Source: Congeria kusceri
Taxonomy: Eukaryota > Mollusca > Bivalvia > Myida > Dreissenidae
NCBI GenBank assembly: GCA_027627225.1
Contig: CM051024.1
Coordinates: 41,935,225-41,999,224 of the forward strand
Length of the DNA stretch: 64,000 nt
Direction of reading: 5' to 3'
How positions within the stretch are numbered: the first letter of the stretch is position 1; each line of letters opens with the position of its first letter. The position numbers and the translations under genes are program-made. This document shows, one piece after another, positions 45,640 through 56,125 of the stretch. The notes below the pieces were generated by a model. The model had not been told where the DNA came from, made no database searches, and saw nothing but the letters and a program-made list of their open reading frames with translations.

Positions 45640-45915
45640 CTACAACCATTACATATTCTATGAAGAAACTTAAATCGCCTTAATTCCGTCCAAAACTAGT
45701 TTTTACTTCGCATCAATACTGCATAAAAGCAAAACAAGCATGAATATACAAATGCAGTTCTAATGAACAACTTGACATTGTTGAATATAAAAAACAGTAC
45801 AAAATGTAGTATAACAACCATTTTAGAAAAACAATGCTAAAAGACCAGATAAAGGGGATTTTGAAGAAGTTTCACAATTTTTGTTGATATTGGAAAAAAA
45901 AACTTGTTTCGCCTT
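45640..45915 (+). repeat. Copy 3 of the 'cttcgccttaatactgca' family, diverged
   Basis: Contains 'aaatcgccttaattccgtcc', 'acttcgcatcaatactgcat', 'aaaagcaaaacaagcatgaa', 'aatgcagttctaatgaacaa' and 'tttcgccttatgtccgcaaa'. The last phrase also opens copy 6 (50,280). Confidence 0.75.
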
Positions 45916-45971
45916 ATGTCCGCAAACAACGTTTTTTCGGCTGTTAATCACCAAAAGAATCAAACTAAAGA

Positions 45972-46230
45972 GTCAACTCAAAGGGACCTTTTCACAGCTT
46001 GACGAACTGACAATTTTCAAACATTCTGTCACAGATGACAAAACTAATGCGTAGGTCACGAACGATAAAGCATCGGCAATTTATGAATCTGAAAGGCGCC
46101 TCGCGATTTATATATTTTTTGCCTCGCGTGGTCTCAAACTCAAACATTTTTCGTTGGCTGACATGGGGAACAAGCAGTTTGAGCAACGGGCAGCGCCCGT
46201 GCGGTGAATATGTGAATTGGACGGTAGCCG
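45972..46230. mobile_element. Possible third, degenerate TTAA-family MITE
   Basis: The left end 'aaagggaccttttcacag' + 'cttgacgaactgacaatttt' matches the inner-reading end of the element at 56,980-57,482 ('agggacctgttcacag' + 'attgacgaattgacaatttt'). The left flank is TCAA rather than TTAA. A right end is not clear; 'aatatgtgaattggacgg' near 46,208 could be its remnant. The interior is GC-richer than its surroundings. Confidence 0.45.
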
Positions 46231-46234
46231 CGTA

Positions 46235-46385
46235 GGATTGTAGATGACTGCAACTAAAATGTATTGACAAAAGGTAAACAGTCAAAGTAAGTCAATGTCA
46301 GTCGGCCGGCCGCAGCCCGACAAAACGGGAGCCGGTCGGTATATATACAGGCACCGCCCGATTCCCTGACGATAACTGTACATCA
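46235..46385 (+). promoter_or_regulatory. GC-rich patch with TATA-like box; weak promoter candidate
   Basis: 'gtcggccggccgcagcccg' is followed by 'gagccggtcggtatatatac' (TATA-like centre about 46,341-46,349) and a GC-rich 'aggcaccgcccgattccctg' about 25-35 bp further. The spacing is compatible with a core promoter for plus-strand transcription, but no convincing open frame follows. It may instead be part of a repeat. Confidence 0.2.
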
Positions 46386-46499
46386 AAATATTTTATGATT
46401 AAACTGAAAGAAACTCCAAACTCAAAATAAAATGATTAAAAAAAGCAATCATTTCAGCAAAATTCAATGAGAAATGTAGACATGCCTATTTGTTATTTA

Positions 46500-46740
46500 C
46501 ATGTTTTTCATTTGAAGAGGTAATGTTATGTTATACAACATTCATGCTTTTCAGAATTTATAAAAGCAAAACGCAGACAGCGGAGAAAGGTTGTTGGCGA
46601 AAAAAGAAAGTAAAACATGTACTTCATGAGTGCATTTTTTTAAACGGAATCATTTGTTTGAATGTAAATTCAATTTCCCTCCTTTAAACTTAATAATGTT
46701 GCTTTTTATTCAATAGTATACGACATCATAATAAAAGTTA
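46500..46740 (+). repeat. Dispersed repeat, partner of 4,440-4,670
   Basis: Ordered blocks shared with 4,440-4,670, in the same orientation: 'aaaacgcagacagc', 'gttgttggcgaaa', 'catgagtgca', 'catttgtttgaat', 'cctttaaactt.ataat'. The copies are 42 kb apart. A 65-codon frame here is not conserved in the partner. Confidence 0.7.
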
Positions 46741-46861
46741 TTTTTTAAGAAACAAACAAATATGTTTTCAAGCTGTTTATATAACGTAATTATATACATG
46801 CCAGTTAACAAGTCAATCTGCAGAATAACTGACGAAGCGTAATAGTTAGAATTAATTGATT

Positions 46862-46970
46862 GTTAGTGCTTCGTGGCCCACTGAGTCAAAAGAAGGTGAT
46901 ACGATGCGTGCTCTCGATTTTCTAAACTACTGTTTTAAATTAATACATTGCAGCAATGTTTGTCAAAATA
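46862..46970 (+). repeat. Dispersed repeat, partner of 8,785-8,890
   Basis: Shares 'ttgttagtg', 'actgagtcaaaa', 'gctctcgattttct', 'ttaatacattgcagca' and 'gtcaaaata' with 8,785-8,890. It lies 120-370 bp after the dispersed repeat at 46,500, whereas the two partner copies are 4 kb apart, so these are separate repeats. Confidence 0.7.
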
Positions 46971-47849
46971 TTCAGAATTCTGTAAGGCCATAGCTTAAAA
47001 AGAGTCAAACTTGCAGCAGATGATGTTTCTTCAAAATGGCTTCAGAGCACTTACAGCTAACAGGCACACACGAATATTTAGTGCATGTCATAAGATAATT
47101 AATCTTGAAAATGGTCATTATAAAAACTTTGAAAATCAAACAAAAACAATCCGTATAGCAAAATAGTAAAATCTGAAGAAAATTTAAAGAAAAAAAAATC
47201 AATACAGAGAAACATTATAATGGAAAATATATAATAAACAGTGTGCATTTCACATTTCAATGGAGTTCAACGTTCAAAATAAATATGTTCATAAATACAT
47301 TTTTAATATTACAATTTTATCAAACATATTTAGGCATATACGCCAATCCAACTTATTTACCTATTTGTTGTGATGATAGTTTAAGACATGTGACAAAAAT
47401 CCTCGCATAAAGACTAGATTTTATTCTTTAATTGGATTTAACAGACAAAGTGGATATTTTTAACAACATGAACCCTAGTTGTATTTGAAAGTACACCAAA
47501 TAATTATTTAAACATGTTAAGAAATTTAATTAAATGTTTGTGTGATCTTCTATTTAATAATTTGGTAAGAAACTACATTGCGAATACTCTGATGTGGAAT
47601 CGGGCTTAATTAACCCTCAGTTTCTACTTGTATGGCCCTTGTTTTATTACCCCTAAAAATCAATATCCCTGAGACGGACACAGATCTTATTCATCTGTTC
47701 ATCCTAATAATTCTTTTAAACGATAATAAAGTTATGCTTAGTTAAAGATCTGTACCTATACATTTCTATGTACCGCTGAACTATTGATAATCTTGTGACG
47801 CTTATGAAGCGTTTGCAACGCGAAACGATGGAATAAGCGCTTCAGTTCA
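46971..47849. other. AT-rich stretch, no gene seen
   Basis: Nothing recognisable; low-complexity A runs near 47,185-47,200. Confidence 0.5.
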
Positions 47850-48400
47850 TATGCTTTAATATCTCAAGTTGAGACAATTATAAAAATGTTCTAAATTTCA
47901 AGGCAAAATTATTTGTCGAAAACTAATTTGTATATGACATTATTTAACATGTACGTTAAAAGAAAGTTGCTTTGCCTAAGTACGCAAATATAGCGAATCG
48001 TGTGCTTCGCCTTAATACTGCAAAAGTAGCATTCATAATACGCCGTAACTCAGCAAAAATGAACTTTCGGTTTCGAGTTTTTAACTGTATAATGAAACAA
48101 ATAATTCTCAAACCTCGTACTGTACACCAAATAGTTATTTTATGACAGCAAAACATGTCGTATATGTCGTTGATAAATATTAGGGACAGTTATGATTTAT
48201 CATTTTATCCGCGTGATAGTTATGAAACGCCATTCGCTTTTTTGACAAAAACGTATTTTTGATTTCGCCTTAATACTGCATATTAAACAATGGTCGCAAC
48301 AGCTTTCATATATAATTCACACAGCACATCATTTTAATGAAAACAACAAAGAAACACCAAACACATTTGTATTTAGTTATAATCGAATGACTATAGACGT
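47850..48400 (+). repeat. Copy 4 of the 'cttcgccttaatactgca' family
   Basis: Two signature phrases near 48,003 ('tgcttcgccttaatactgca') and 48,262 ('atttcgccttaatactgcat'), with 'aaaagtagcattcataat', 'cgccgtaactc', 'tatgacagcaaaacatgt', 'atccgcgtgatagttatgaa' between. Block order is the same as in copy 2. Confidence 0.85.
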
Positions 48401-48479
48401 TTGCTAGGTGACTGATGTTGACAACTTACTGCTTCAGATAATACAAGTGAACATCGAGCATAGTTTTTTTTCAATAAGA

Positions 48480-48920
48480 TGGTATAGCTTTAAAGCTTGT
48501 TTAATTATTCGACGTGGTAAAATACCACCATTTATCACATGCTATACCTTGTCTCCCGTATAATACAACCATTGCGAATATTTCTATCTTACACATCTGT
48601 AAGATAACATTCTAAACGTATTCATTGGCTAGATATTCTTTCACTGACCAATGGCATGTCGTTATTTTGGTGAAATGACGTCGTCAGCATGAAATGACGT
48701 CATGCAAATACACAACTTTTAGGATTTATCAACATGTTATGGTAAAATTATACTTTTCTTTCGTTTAAAAGCATGTGATAAAAAGATCTGACACTCGTGG
48801 TCATTTTATACCATATTTTATTAAATTCGTCCAGGAATTTCTTAAGTTAGCTCGCCAAAGGCTCGCTTACTAACAAAATTCCTGAACTCGTTTAATAATA
48901 TATGGTATGAAATGGCAGAT
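48480..48920. repeat. Foldback-rich repeat with CCAAT, CRE and octamer motifs
   Basis: A hairpin at 48,800-48,917 has arms 'ataccatattttattaaatt' and 'aataatatatggtat' around 'caggaattt ... aaattcctg' and 'gctcgcc/ggctcgc'. A second inverted pair is 'tttatcacatgct' (48,532) against 'agcatgtgataaa' (48,769). In the middle lie 'gaccaatggcat' (48,647), 'aaatgacgtcgtcagcat' and 'atgacgtcatgcaaat' (48,698-48,713), i.e. a CCAAT box, cAMP-response elements and an octamer. It looks like a short transposable element; function of the motifs is unproven. Confidence 0.6.
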
Positions 48921-49189
48921 CCTATATATATATATATATGATTGTTTAAAAGATGAGGAGTCCATATGTTTAATGAAAATGCAATCCACCCAATCACCTT
49001 TTCTTACTCAGCTGAAAAAATTCTCGTGTCACAAACTAAGAATTCGTGATAGTTGCATGCAATTGATAATTATAACACTACGCAGTTATTTTTGCACAAC
49101 CTGTATCGATTGTTTAACGTCAGGAAGGTTTTTTTGTCAAAGTGAATAAACGTCGCTCGTGTTTTTATATAATTTCCAGTACACTACAT

Positions 49190-49600
49190 GACAAATTTAA
49201 TTCGCCTTGAGGTTCCCTCTTTCCGCCTAATTTGCTCATAGAAGTGAATCTTTCTAAACATAAACATACACAATTTAACGAATTATAAACAAACTACATT
49301 TTTTGTGACATAATTTTAAAGTTTTAAATGTTTCCTAGTTTATACAAGCTCAGAGGTTGTATGGTGTATTTTCTTGCATTTACTTCGTCTTAATTCCGAA
49401 AAAAAACCATATCTTCGACTTCCCCTTAATATTGCATGCAAGAAAACTAACCATTAACATAAATATGTAATTCACATAACAACTTATTTTCGTTATAGAA
49501 AACTACGAAAGACAAGCAATCAAACAATTCTAGTCAAATATATATGATTGATAAATACCTCGTCGTGGGTATATTGTCATGAATTGCATTTTGCCTGTTA
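49190..49600 (+). repeat. Copy 5 of the 'cttcgccttaatactgca' family
   Basis: Contains 'taattcgccttgaggttccc', 'catagaagtgaatctttcta', 'tacttcgtcttaattccgaa', 'gacttccccttaatattgca' and 'taattcacataac'. The first half parallels copy 1. Confidence 0.78.
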
Positions 49601-50270
49601 TTATTACATGAACATACATGCAATTCAAACTGATTACTAGTTTGTTTTAGTTTTGTCATGACGGTATTGACATCTTACTGAGCATATCTACAATAAGTCT
49701 AATTAGTAAGTTAATTGTTAAATTGAGACTGCACGATTTTGTACGAAAATTATAATGTAAAACCATCCATTGATTCTCAGGATGGCAGTATATTTTAAAA
49801 ACAATATTATAAATAATGTTGATAATAATAGATGTTCAGAAATGTGTATAAAGAGAGAAATTTAAAACTAATATAATTCTTCGCTGCGCAGCGAGCTATT
49901 ATATACATACTTTCACAGCGTTTATACAGATCTTCTGATGACTCATTCAAAACCAAATGTAGCCGTTGCTGTAGGATAAACGGATCTTGTATTGGCAGAA
50001 CATATATATTTGTATTATTCGATAAGAGAAATTGTGTTTGTCGATGTCGACGTTTAGTTATGTTATATAAAACGGGTTTTAGTGGGTAACTAAAGGGAGA
50101 TAAAATAACTATGCCACTCTTTAATTTGCAGTTCAAAATTTAAACACTAAAAGAGGAAATAGTATCACGATCGGATTCATTAAAACGATCGTACTAGTAT
50201 GAGTTAGATAGAATCAGTGACCGAAACACCAATATAAGGTTGAAGCCGGCCAATATTTCTTATTATTAAA
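49601..50270. other. Non-coding stretch with one unassigned 109-codon frame
   Basis: A minus-strand frame at 49,807-50,136 carries 'KRRHRQTQFLLSNNTNIYVL' and is free of stops for 109 codons, but I recognise no family. Its end includes the palindrome 'tcgctgcgcagcga', which suggests repeat origin. It is not called as a gene. Confidence 0.35.
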
Positions 50271-50274
50271 GAAT

Positions 50275-50570
50275 AAATACCCTTCGCCTTTTGTCCGCAA
50301 AAGTCGTATTTTCAGCATCTCGATTTTTTTTCAGAAACTAATACGTATGCACTGTGTATATAACATTATTTAACCCACACGTTAACAGACAGGCATTTCG
50401 CCTTAATACTAAAAAATAACGAATCTTGCCATGAACGTCGCCTTAATACTGCAATAGAAGCACGTTAATAGACAGGCATTTCTCCTTAATACTGAAAAAT
50501 AACAAATCGTGTACGTCGACTTAATACTGCAAAAGAAGCAAACTTAAACATACAAGCTTGAATACCGTAT
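50275..50570 (+). repeat. Copy 6 of the 'cttcgccttaatactgca' family with local ~68-bp duplication
   Basis: Signature variants fall near 50,398, 50,444, 50,480 and 50,512 ('cgccttaatact', 'cgccttaatactgcaataga', 'ctccttaatactgaa', 'cgacttaatactgcaaaaga'). The segment 'gttaacagacaggcattt' to 'gaagca' is present twice in tandem, so this copy has an internal duplication. Confidence 0.82.
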
Positions 50571-50730
50571 AAAAAGTATATCGATTGGAAGGATAGTGAG
50601 AAAGTGAAAAAAAATGTACATGTTTACGAATGAATAAAAACACTAAAAATGTCACAGTCATCATTTCACCAATTTAGTATAAATTAATAAAGGTATTCCA
50701 TAATCAGTTCAGCAGAACAATATACACTTA

Positions 50731-50858
50731 TTGACTAGAGGGCCATTGAATATGATCTGTTATTCACTTGTAGAAAGTCATATTGACCGAGGCGCAGCAG
50801 ATGTCAATATGTGTTTATGCCAGTGAATATCAATCATATTCTATGGCCCTCTAGTCAA
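50731..50858. repeat. 128-bp near-perfect hairpin repeat
   Basis: The left arm 'ttgactagagggccattgaa' + 'tatgat' is matched at the right end by 'atcatattctatggccctct' + 'agtcaa'. The inner parts ('ttattcact', 'catattgac') also pair, leaving a short loop 'cgaggcgcagca'. The phrase 'ccattgaatatga' recurs at 51,113 and 51,142, so the repeat family extends to the right. Confidence 0.9.
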
Positions 50859-51239
50859 CAACTTTTTTATTATTACATTATAAATTATCAGTTGTTTTTT
50901 TACTGACGTTACACGCACTTTTCGTTAAAAACGGTGAAATGTGCGCCAAAAGCACTTATACTGAAATGACGTGAATTCCGAAATAGAGTCGTTGTTATTG
51001 TTAAACCGAACTGTTTGTTGTAAGTGATGTCACTTAATGTATCAAGGCTGCGTTTTTGCAAACATTATCGTAACGTCTGGAAACGGGTACCGACGCTAGC
51101 TATTTTTAGCCCATTGAATATGACTGGGAAAAACCGAAAAGTCCATTGAATATGATATATATTTAATGTTGCCAGTCATGCTGTGGACCATTGGGAAGCC
51201 GTTTAATTATAGGTCATATAATAATACGTGTTAATGCCG
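50859..51239. other. Non-coding stretch between hairpin repeat and next family copy
   Basis: Holds two further 'ccattgaatatga' echoes (51,113 and 51,142) but no gene. Probably the body of the repeat whose hairpin lies at 50,731-50,858. Confidence 0.4.
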
Positions 51240-51432
51240 TCGAGTTAAATACTACATTATGATACATTTAAATCCATTAACGTACACATGTAATTCACAA
51301 CAAAACGTTATTAGTCATTAATAAATGTTAGGAACACATACTTTTTATTTTCATTTCATCCGTGTAATAGTTAAGAAACGGATTTCGTCTTAATGCCGAA
51401 AAACAAAGTACGTGTGTTTGACTTCGCCTTAA
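51240..51432 (+). repeat. Copy 7 of the 'cttcgccttaatactgca' family, interrupted by a MITE
   Basis: Ends 'gtgtttgacttcgccttaa' at 51,432, where a 402-bp MITE begins. The family resumes after it as 'ttaaaactgcacatagaaaa'. Upstream blocks 'catttcatccgtgtaatagt' and 'taagaaacggatttcgtctt' match copies 2 and 4. Confidence 0.85.
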
Positions 51433-51834
51433 AGGGACCTATTAACAGATCGACAATTTTCAAAAATTTTGTTATAGATCCTAACAAGAAATTCTTCATT
51501 TTTTACAAACAAGAGAAATAACACTCATGAATAAGATATTTTTTTAATGCTAAGTAGTGAAATATAGAAAAATATCAGTGATGCATATACCTATATCACT
51601 CAGAGTGAGAGACTACTTTTTGGGGTCCCGATTTTATACAGTAAATGAAACGTTCCGCCATCGATGCCGGGCTCAAAACTGTGAAATTACGTCATTATTT
51701 GCGAGTCCCGGCGAAGGCAATATTTTTAATTTACTTTTTTTTAAAAATAATATTTGTTTTAGATTATTCCAGACGCTTTGGTTTTTGAAGTAAAGATATT
51801 TTTCAAAAATACGAAAATGTGTGAATACGTCCCT
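51433..51834. mobile_element. 402-bp TTAA-flanked MITE (piggyBac-like target duplication)
   Basis: Flanked by TTAA at 51,429-51,432 and 51,835-51,838. Terminal inverted repeat: 'agggacctattaacag' at the left and, reversed, 'agggacgtattcacac' at the right. The interior has no transposase; a 78-codon frame at 51,557-51,793 has no family match. Insertion is shown by the host repeat: uninterrupted copies read 'cttcgccttaatactgca', and here 'cttcgccTTAA | element | TTAAaactgca'. TTAA duplication is the hallmark of the piggyBac superfamily; assignment to it is inference. Confidence 0.9.
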
Positions 51835-51838
51835 TTAA

Positions 51839-53735
51839 AACTGCACATAGAAAATGTATCTCGCATTTGAAAGGTTTATTCCATTATATAACAAGATCTC
51901 ACCGCATATCACAAGTAGAAGGCCCTGTTTTTACTAAGCAGTTGAACTAAAATAGATGATTTCATATTTGTCTAAATTGACGAAACTTACAGTTAATGCT
52001 TAGAAGATGTCCCGAGAGGACATTAGCAGCGAAGGGTCTTGTATAAGTTAGTGCATCTGACAGTCTTGAAAAGATCTGGTAGTTACTGCGGAATCGTGCG
52101 GACAGACCAAGCAGGACCAGTGTTGTTGCAGCTCGACCCTCTCTCTGTCTCTCTCTAAGTACTACACAAGGAAGTCGTGCGACGTCCGCAAGTGCACCTT
52201 GCATGCTTGCTACAGGAAAAAAATACGTAGAGTGCCTGTATGTTCATCACACGATGTTCGCAGGGTGCCCGCAGAATGTGTGATCGACGCAAGGCCGACG
52301 CATCAACTTAAGGGCTTTCGCTAATGTCTGTTGCGGTTGTTGCGGCCACCTTGCGATCGAGGAAAACACGCACGGGCGCCGTAGGTCCGACGCACGTTTT
52401 TGACAAAAACCTCGACGAAAGCCCGACGATAGGTCGACGCAACGCGGTTGTTACCGAGGCTTTTTTTAGCTTTATAATTAACATCCATTGATAATACAGT
52501 AATAATTCAGTGTCAGGACAGGACAGGCCCAGTTGCCCAAGCAAATACTCATTCTCAAGATCAACATTTAATAAGAGATTAATTTACATTATATAATTTG
52601 AGGTCAATTCTACAGGCAGCAAACTTCTGCGTAAGACAACCAGATAAGTTTCGTGTAATTTGCAAGACAATTCAAAAATAGTTGTCAACATTTCAGGAAA
52701 ATAAGCAGATTTGTTTTCTCCACTTTATTTACGGTCGCAATTGGAAATGGAACATGCATCGTTAGTGCCCTCAAATGCACACGACAGCAACTTGATATCA
52801 AGCTGTTTCGCAAATGTTTCTTATTTTCGTAAAAGTTTTTAAATGTTCTTTAAAAAAATAGTTTGACTTTTCGTGAAAACCTTGGTTTCGCGAAAAGTTA
52901 AAGACTTAGCATAACAGCCCCGACAGAGGGCCATGATTTGACTTTCTTGATAACCTGACAATACTTTAACGAAAGCTGCCAGAATATATCGCGAATTGTT
53001 TCCCAGTTTGTTTGTTTTTTGAAAATGTGTTTAAATTTCATGAAAATTTACTGTTTATCATAAACATAAGTGTGTTACTATATAATAAAATTATATGTTG
53101 ACAAATTTCTAAATGTAGGTAATTAAACGTTAAGATCAAAAGTCATACAACTTTATATATAAGCGTCGGTTTATTGCGAATTCATTTTCGTGCACAATAC
53201 AAATTCTAACATTTTGTATGCGAGCAATTAGAACTGATGTTATTCTCGTTTTGATTAATACTGTCGTCAATATATTTGTATAGGTTCTTGTGCAGACTGA
53301 TTATTTCCTTGATTTTTGGAAACGTTAATTTTACAATAGTCACCACGGCGTATAACCTCCTGCTAGTAAGACCTGTAAAAAATATGCTTTGATTAGTAAT
53401 AAATTAAGTATTCTACATAGTATGAATTGGATTGTTCCTGGAAAAGAAGTTTTTTCTGAAAGCTATTTACTGAGATTTCTTTTTTTTGTCTTGTTTGTGT
53501 TCGAATGTTAGTTGTAACCAGACGAAACTTGTCTATAACAACGAACTCAACTGTTATTACATTTATTACTCGTCTGGTTATTCTTGCGTATTCCGGAAAT
53601 ATTTGTAAATCAATCTAAAAATAGCATAGATGCAGACGCTAATAAGATGCGTAGCCTCTAACATGCGTGGGGGGGGGGGCTGTGGTATTCATGTTGTGCG
53701 CACAACTATTTTGATGCAGATTTGTTTATTTTTAC
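51839..53735. other. Non-coding stretch with a GC-rich patch
   Basis: No gene recognised. The patch at about 51,960-52,450 is distinctly richer in GC and CpG ('gacgcacg', 'cgacgaaagcccgacg', 'ggtcgacgcaacgcgg') and holds two minus-strand frames of 78-80 codons (51,962-52,204 and 52,308-52,544) rich in Arg/Leu but without a recognisable domain. A (CT)n-like run lies at 52,139-52,157 and a run of ten G at about 53,670-53,679. Confidence 0.45.
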
Positions 53736-53739
53736 CCAT

Positions 53740-54088
53740 CATATTTTTCAACGATTTCTACGTGCGATGCACACACCAGATCCGATCACAAAACTCTTCC
53801 CAGCTTTGTGTAATTTTGGCAAATCTATCAGAGATGTTATACCCTTCCCACCCGGCAAGTACAATGTTCATGAGACGTGGTGTTTCACAGCAATGGCAAG
53901 AGAAGAGGCTCTTCAGAACAGACACATGCAATACGTGAAGAAACTGTCTCTGCATACAAAACGTTGTTATTGAGGTACACCAGTATGACCAATATGTTAT
54001 TAGAGATGATGGTTCCAGACGTGTAACCCTGCGTTACCAGATAATTCTACATAAATACATCCCAGTGTATGTAGATTGTCCAGACTGA
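53740..54088 (+). pseudogene. Ty3/gypsy (K02A2.6-like) pol 3' end, internally deleted
   Basis: One frame reads 'MHTPDPITKLFPALCNFGKS' then 'IRDVIPFPPGKYNVHETW' and 'RHMQYVKKLSLHTK', corresponding to the end of the integrase core and the following linker of K02A2.6-like gypsy polyproteins. A second frame, from about 53,957, reads 'VVIEVHQYDQYVIRDDGSRR' and 'VTLRYQIILHKYIP', the last part of the C-terminal domain, ending in TGA at 54,086-54,088. The segment normally between them (the 'LKIGD.V' part of the SH3-like domain) is missing, and the frame changes at that join. No intact protein is encoded. The join sequence is shared with the inverted copy at 61,557-61,712. Confidence 0.85.
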
Positions 54089-54590
54089 TTGTTGATGCCG
54101 ACTTCACAGGTCTATGCCTACCCAACTCGAGGCTCCTACTCCATCTTGCAGGCCTAGAACACTGACACTGCGCGTATCCGTCTGTTACGAAAACACTTAC
54201 ACCTGTCGCTACACGGGGCACATCCGGGCTGATCACAAACCTGAGCATCTGATATCAGTTGACCTATGACTCCCCAAATTAGTCGGACTACCAGTCACCA
54301 GATGCCTGTTTCACATTCCATCATGCACATGTTCATTTGTAAAAATTGCTCATATGTTCAGCTGTTTCCTACTGCTATACGATACATGTACAATGTTTTG
54401 TTAACTTAACCTAGTTCTGTCATATAGAGCAGACTTCGATTTTTACATACTTACTACCCAAAGTGAGGGGGGGGGGAGATAGAGGATTTTAAATTTTAAA
54501 TAAAACTTTAGTTCAATCTTTGTATTTTTTTCAAATCTTGATCGTTGTTGGTAGATGCCAATGAAGTATACAGCAAATAGACCACATTCT
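54089..54590 (+). mobile_element. 3' non-coding part of the gypsy copy, with polypurine tract
   Basis: Matches, in inverted orientation, 60,705-61,556. Shared blocks are 'gatgccgacttcacaggtct', 'gcctacccaactcgaggctc', 'cacattccatcatgcacatg', 'tacatacttactacccaaag' and 'tggtagatgccaatgaagta' type. Near 54,459-54,481 lies 'aagtgagggggggggg' + 'agatag', a good polypurine tract for plus-strand priming, so the bases after it probably belong to a decayed 3' LTR. About 380 bp present in the right copy (60,990-61,370) are largely absent here. Confidence 0.75.
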
Positions 54591-55439
54591 TATTAAAATA
54601 AGTTGTCAGAACACTTCTACTGTGTTCAAAATAATTACTAAATTGTTCAAAATATATTTAGAGTGATACTCGTAAAAGTCGTGTAATTTGTTGTATTTTG
54701 TTTTATAAATATGGTAATCTTTGAGGCACTTAAGCTACCCCTAAACATAGGCATTTATTGTACAAACATTCCATACAGTGTTTCTATATCATAAAGAACA
54801 TATTTGGGGGGTAAGACTTTGAAAAAAAAATTGATTTTGAATTTTTGTATGTTTTAAGCTCCACCCTACTGGCCAGATATTAATAAGCCAGTGGGCTTTT
54901 GAAATCAAGTGTCCGTTGTTGATGGTCAGATGTTGATGAGCTAGTTGGTAGTCAGTTAATCAATTTACCATTTAAATACAATGTAACTATTTAATGAAGC
55001 TAATGTTGACAAATGAAGAAAATAAAATTACTTCAATTGTTTAAGTTACTGCGTATCTCCGTGAATATATATTTAAGATTGTGAAATTAATAAATAATAG
55101 GTAAAATTTTAATTTACCAGTTATAATTTGGCCCTTTGTTTTGTTCGGAAAACATGTCAAACACAAACAAGAAACATTTAAATAATCATTTCTCAATTAT
55201 TGTTACTATGGTCGAGATAGACTTAGTACAGTCGCTTTACTATAATCCATGTTATACTAAAATGCAACACTTATTTTATGTTTACTTTTTCTTTTCTTTT
55301 TTTCTCATACATATTGCTTTGTTGTGTGTATTTAATTTTGTATGCTTTTTGTTTGGTGACTTATGTGTTATCTTGTTGTATTTCACAATTTAATCGTTCC
55401 TATTTGATGTATATTCACAAGTAACAATAACCTAGCAAG
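54591..55439. other. AT-rich stretch, no gene seen
   Basis: Nothing recognisable. An 85-codon plus-strand frame at 55,136-55,393 is largely Phe/Leu from T-rich DNA. Confidence 0.5.
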
Positions 55440-56125
55440 CAAGCCTAGACAGGACCCATATGGGCCCCTTGAGGGTTTACATATGTGTTCCGTTTGGGCT
55501 ACCGATATGGGACCCACCCCAGAAAGTGCAACCGGGATTAAGATTGGTCCAATATGGGTTAAAATATGGGTCCACCTTGGGACCAATGTGGTCTCAACAT
55601 AGGACCATAATGGGCAAACACAGATGAGACCTTGATTGGATACCCACATGGGCCCCACCCCACAAAGTGCAACCGCGATTTACCTGGGTCCCATATGTGT
55701 TACAATATGGATCTAAAATGGGACCCATGTGGTCTCCACATGGGACCATAATGGGCAAACACAGATGGGACCTTGATGGGATACACACATGGGCCCCACC
55801 CCAGTAAGAGCAACCAGGATTTACGTGGGTCCCATATGGTTTACAATATGGGTCCACCATGGGACCCATGTGGTCTCAACATAGGACCATTATGGGCAAA
55901 TACAGTTGAGACCTTGATGGGAGACCCACACGGGCCCCACCCCAGAAAGTGCAACCTGGATTTACGTGGGCCCTATATGGGTTACAATATGGGTCTACCA
56001 TTGGACCCGTGTGTGGTCTCAACATGGGTCCATTATGGGCAAACACAAAAGGGACCTTGATGGGAGCCCCACATGGGCCCCATCGCAGAAAGTACAACCG
56101 GGAATTGCATGGGTCCCATATTGGT
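55440..56125. repeat. ~141-bp tandem array built on 'gggacccatatggg' motifs
   Basis: The block 'cccaccccagaaagtgcaac' starts near 55,513, 55,664, 55,795, 55,936 and 56,079 (spacings 151, 131, 141, 143). Other blocks per unit: 'gtgggtcccatatgggttac', 'atgggtccaccatgggaccc', 'gtggtctcaacataggacca', 'aatgggcaaacacagatggg'. The motifs are internally palindromic (ggaccc/gggtcc, ccatatgg), so frames stay open on both strands; the overlapping 63- to 95-codon frames here are not genes. Confidence 0.95.

Noticed and set aside
49807..50136. 109-codon minus-strand frame as a gene
   Set aside because: No family recognised; it ends in a short palindrome typical of repeat DNA and is flanked by family copies. 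Left as unassigned.
51962..52544. GC-rich minus-strand frames as exons of a host gene
   Set aside because: Arg/Leu-rich composition follows from the local GC-rich DNA; no domain, no splice-site support, and no recognisable homologue.
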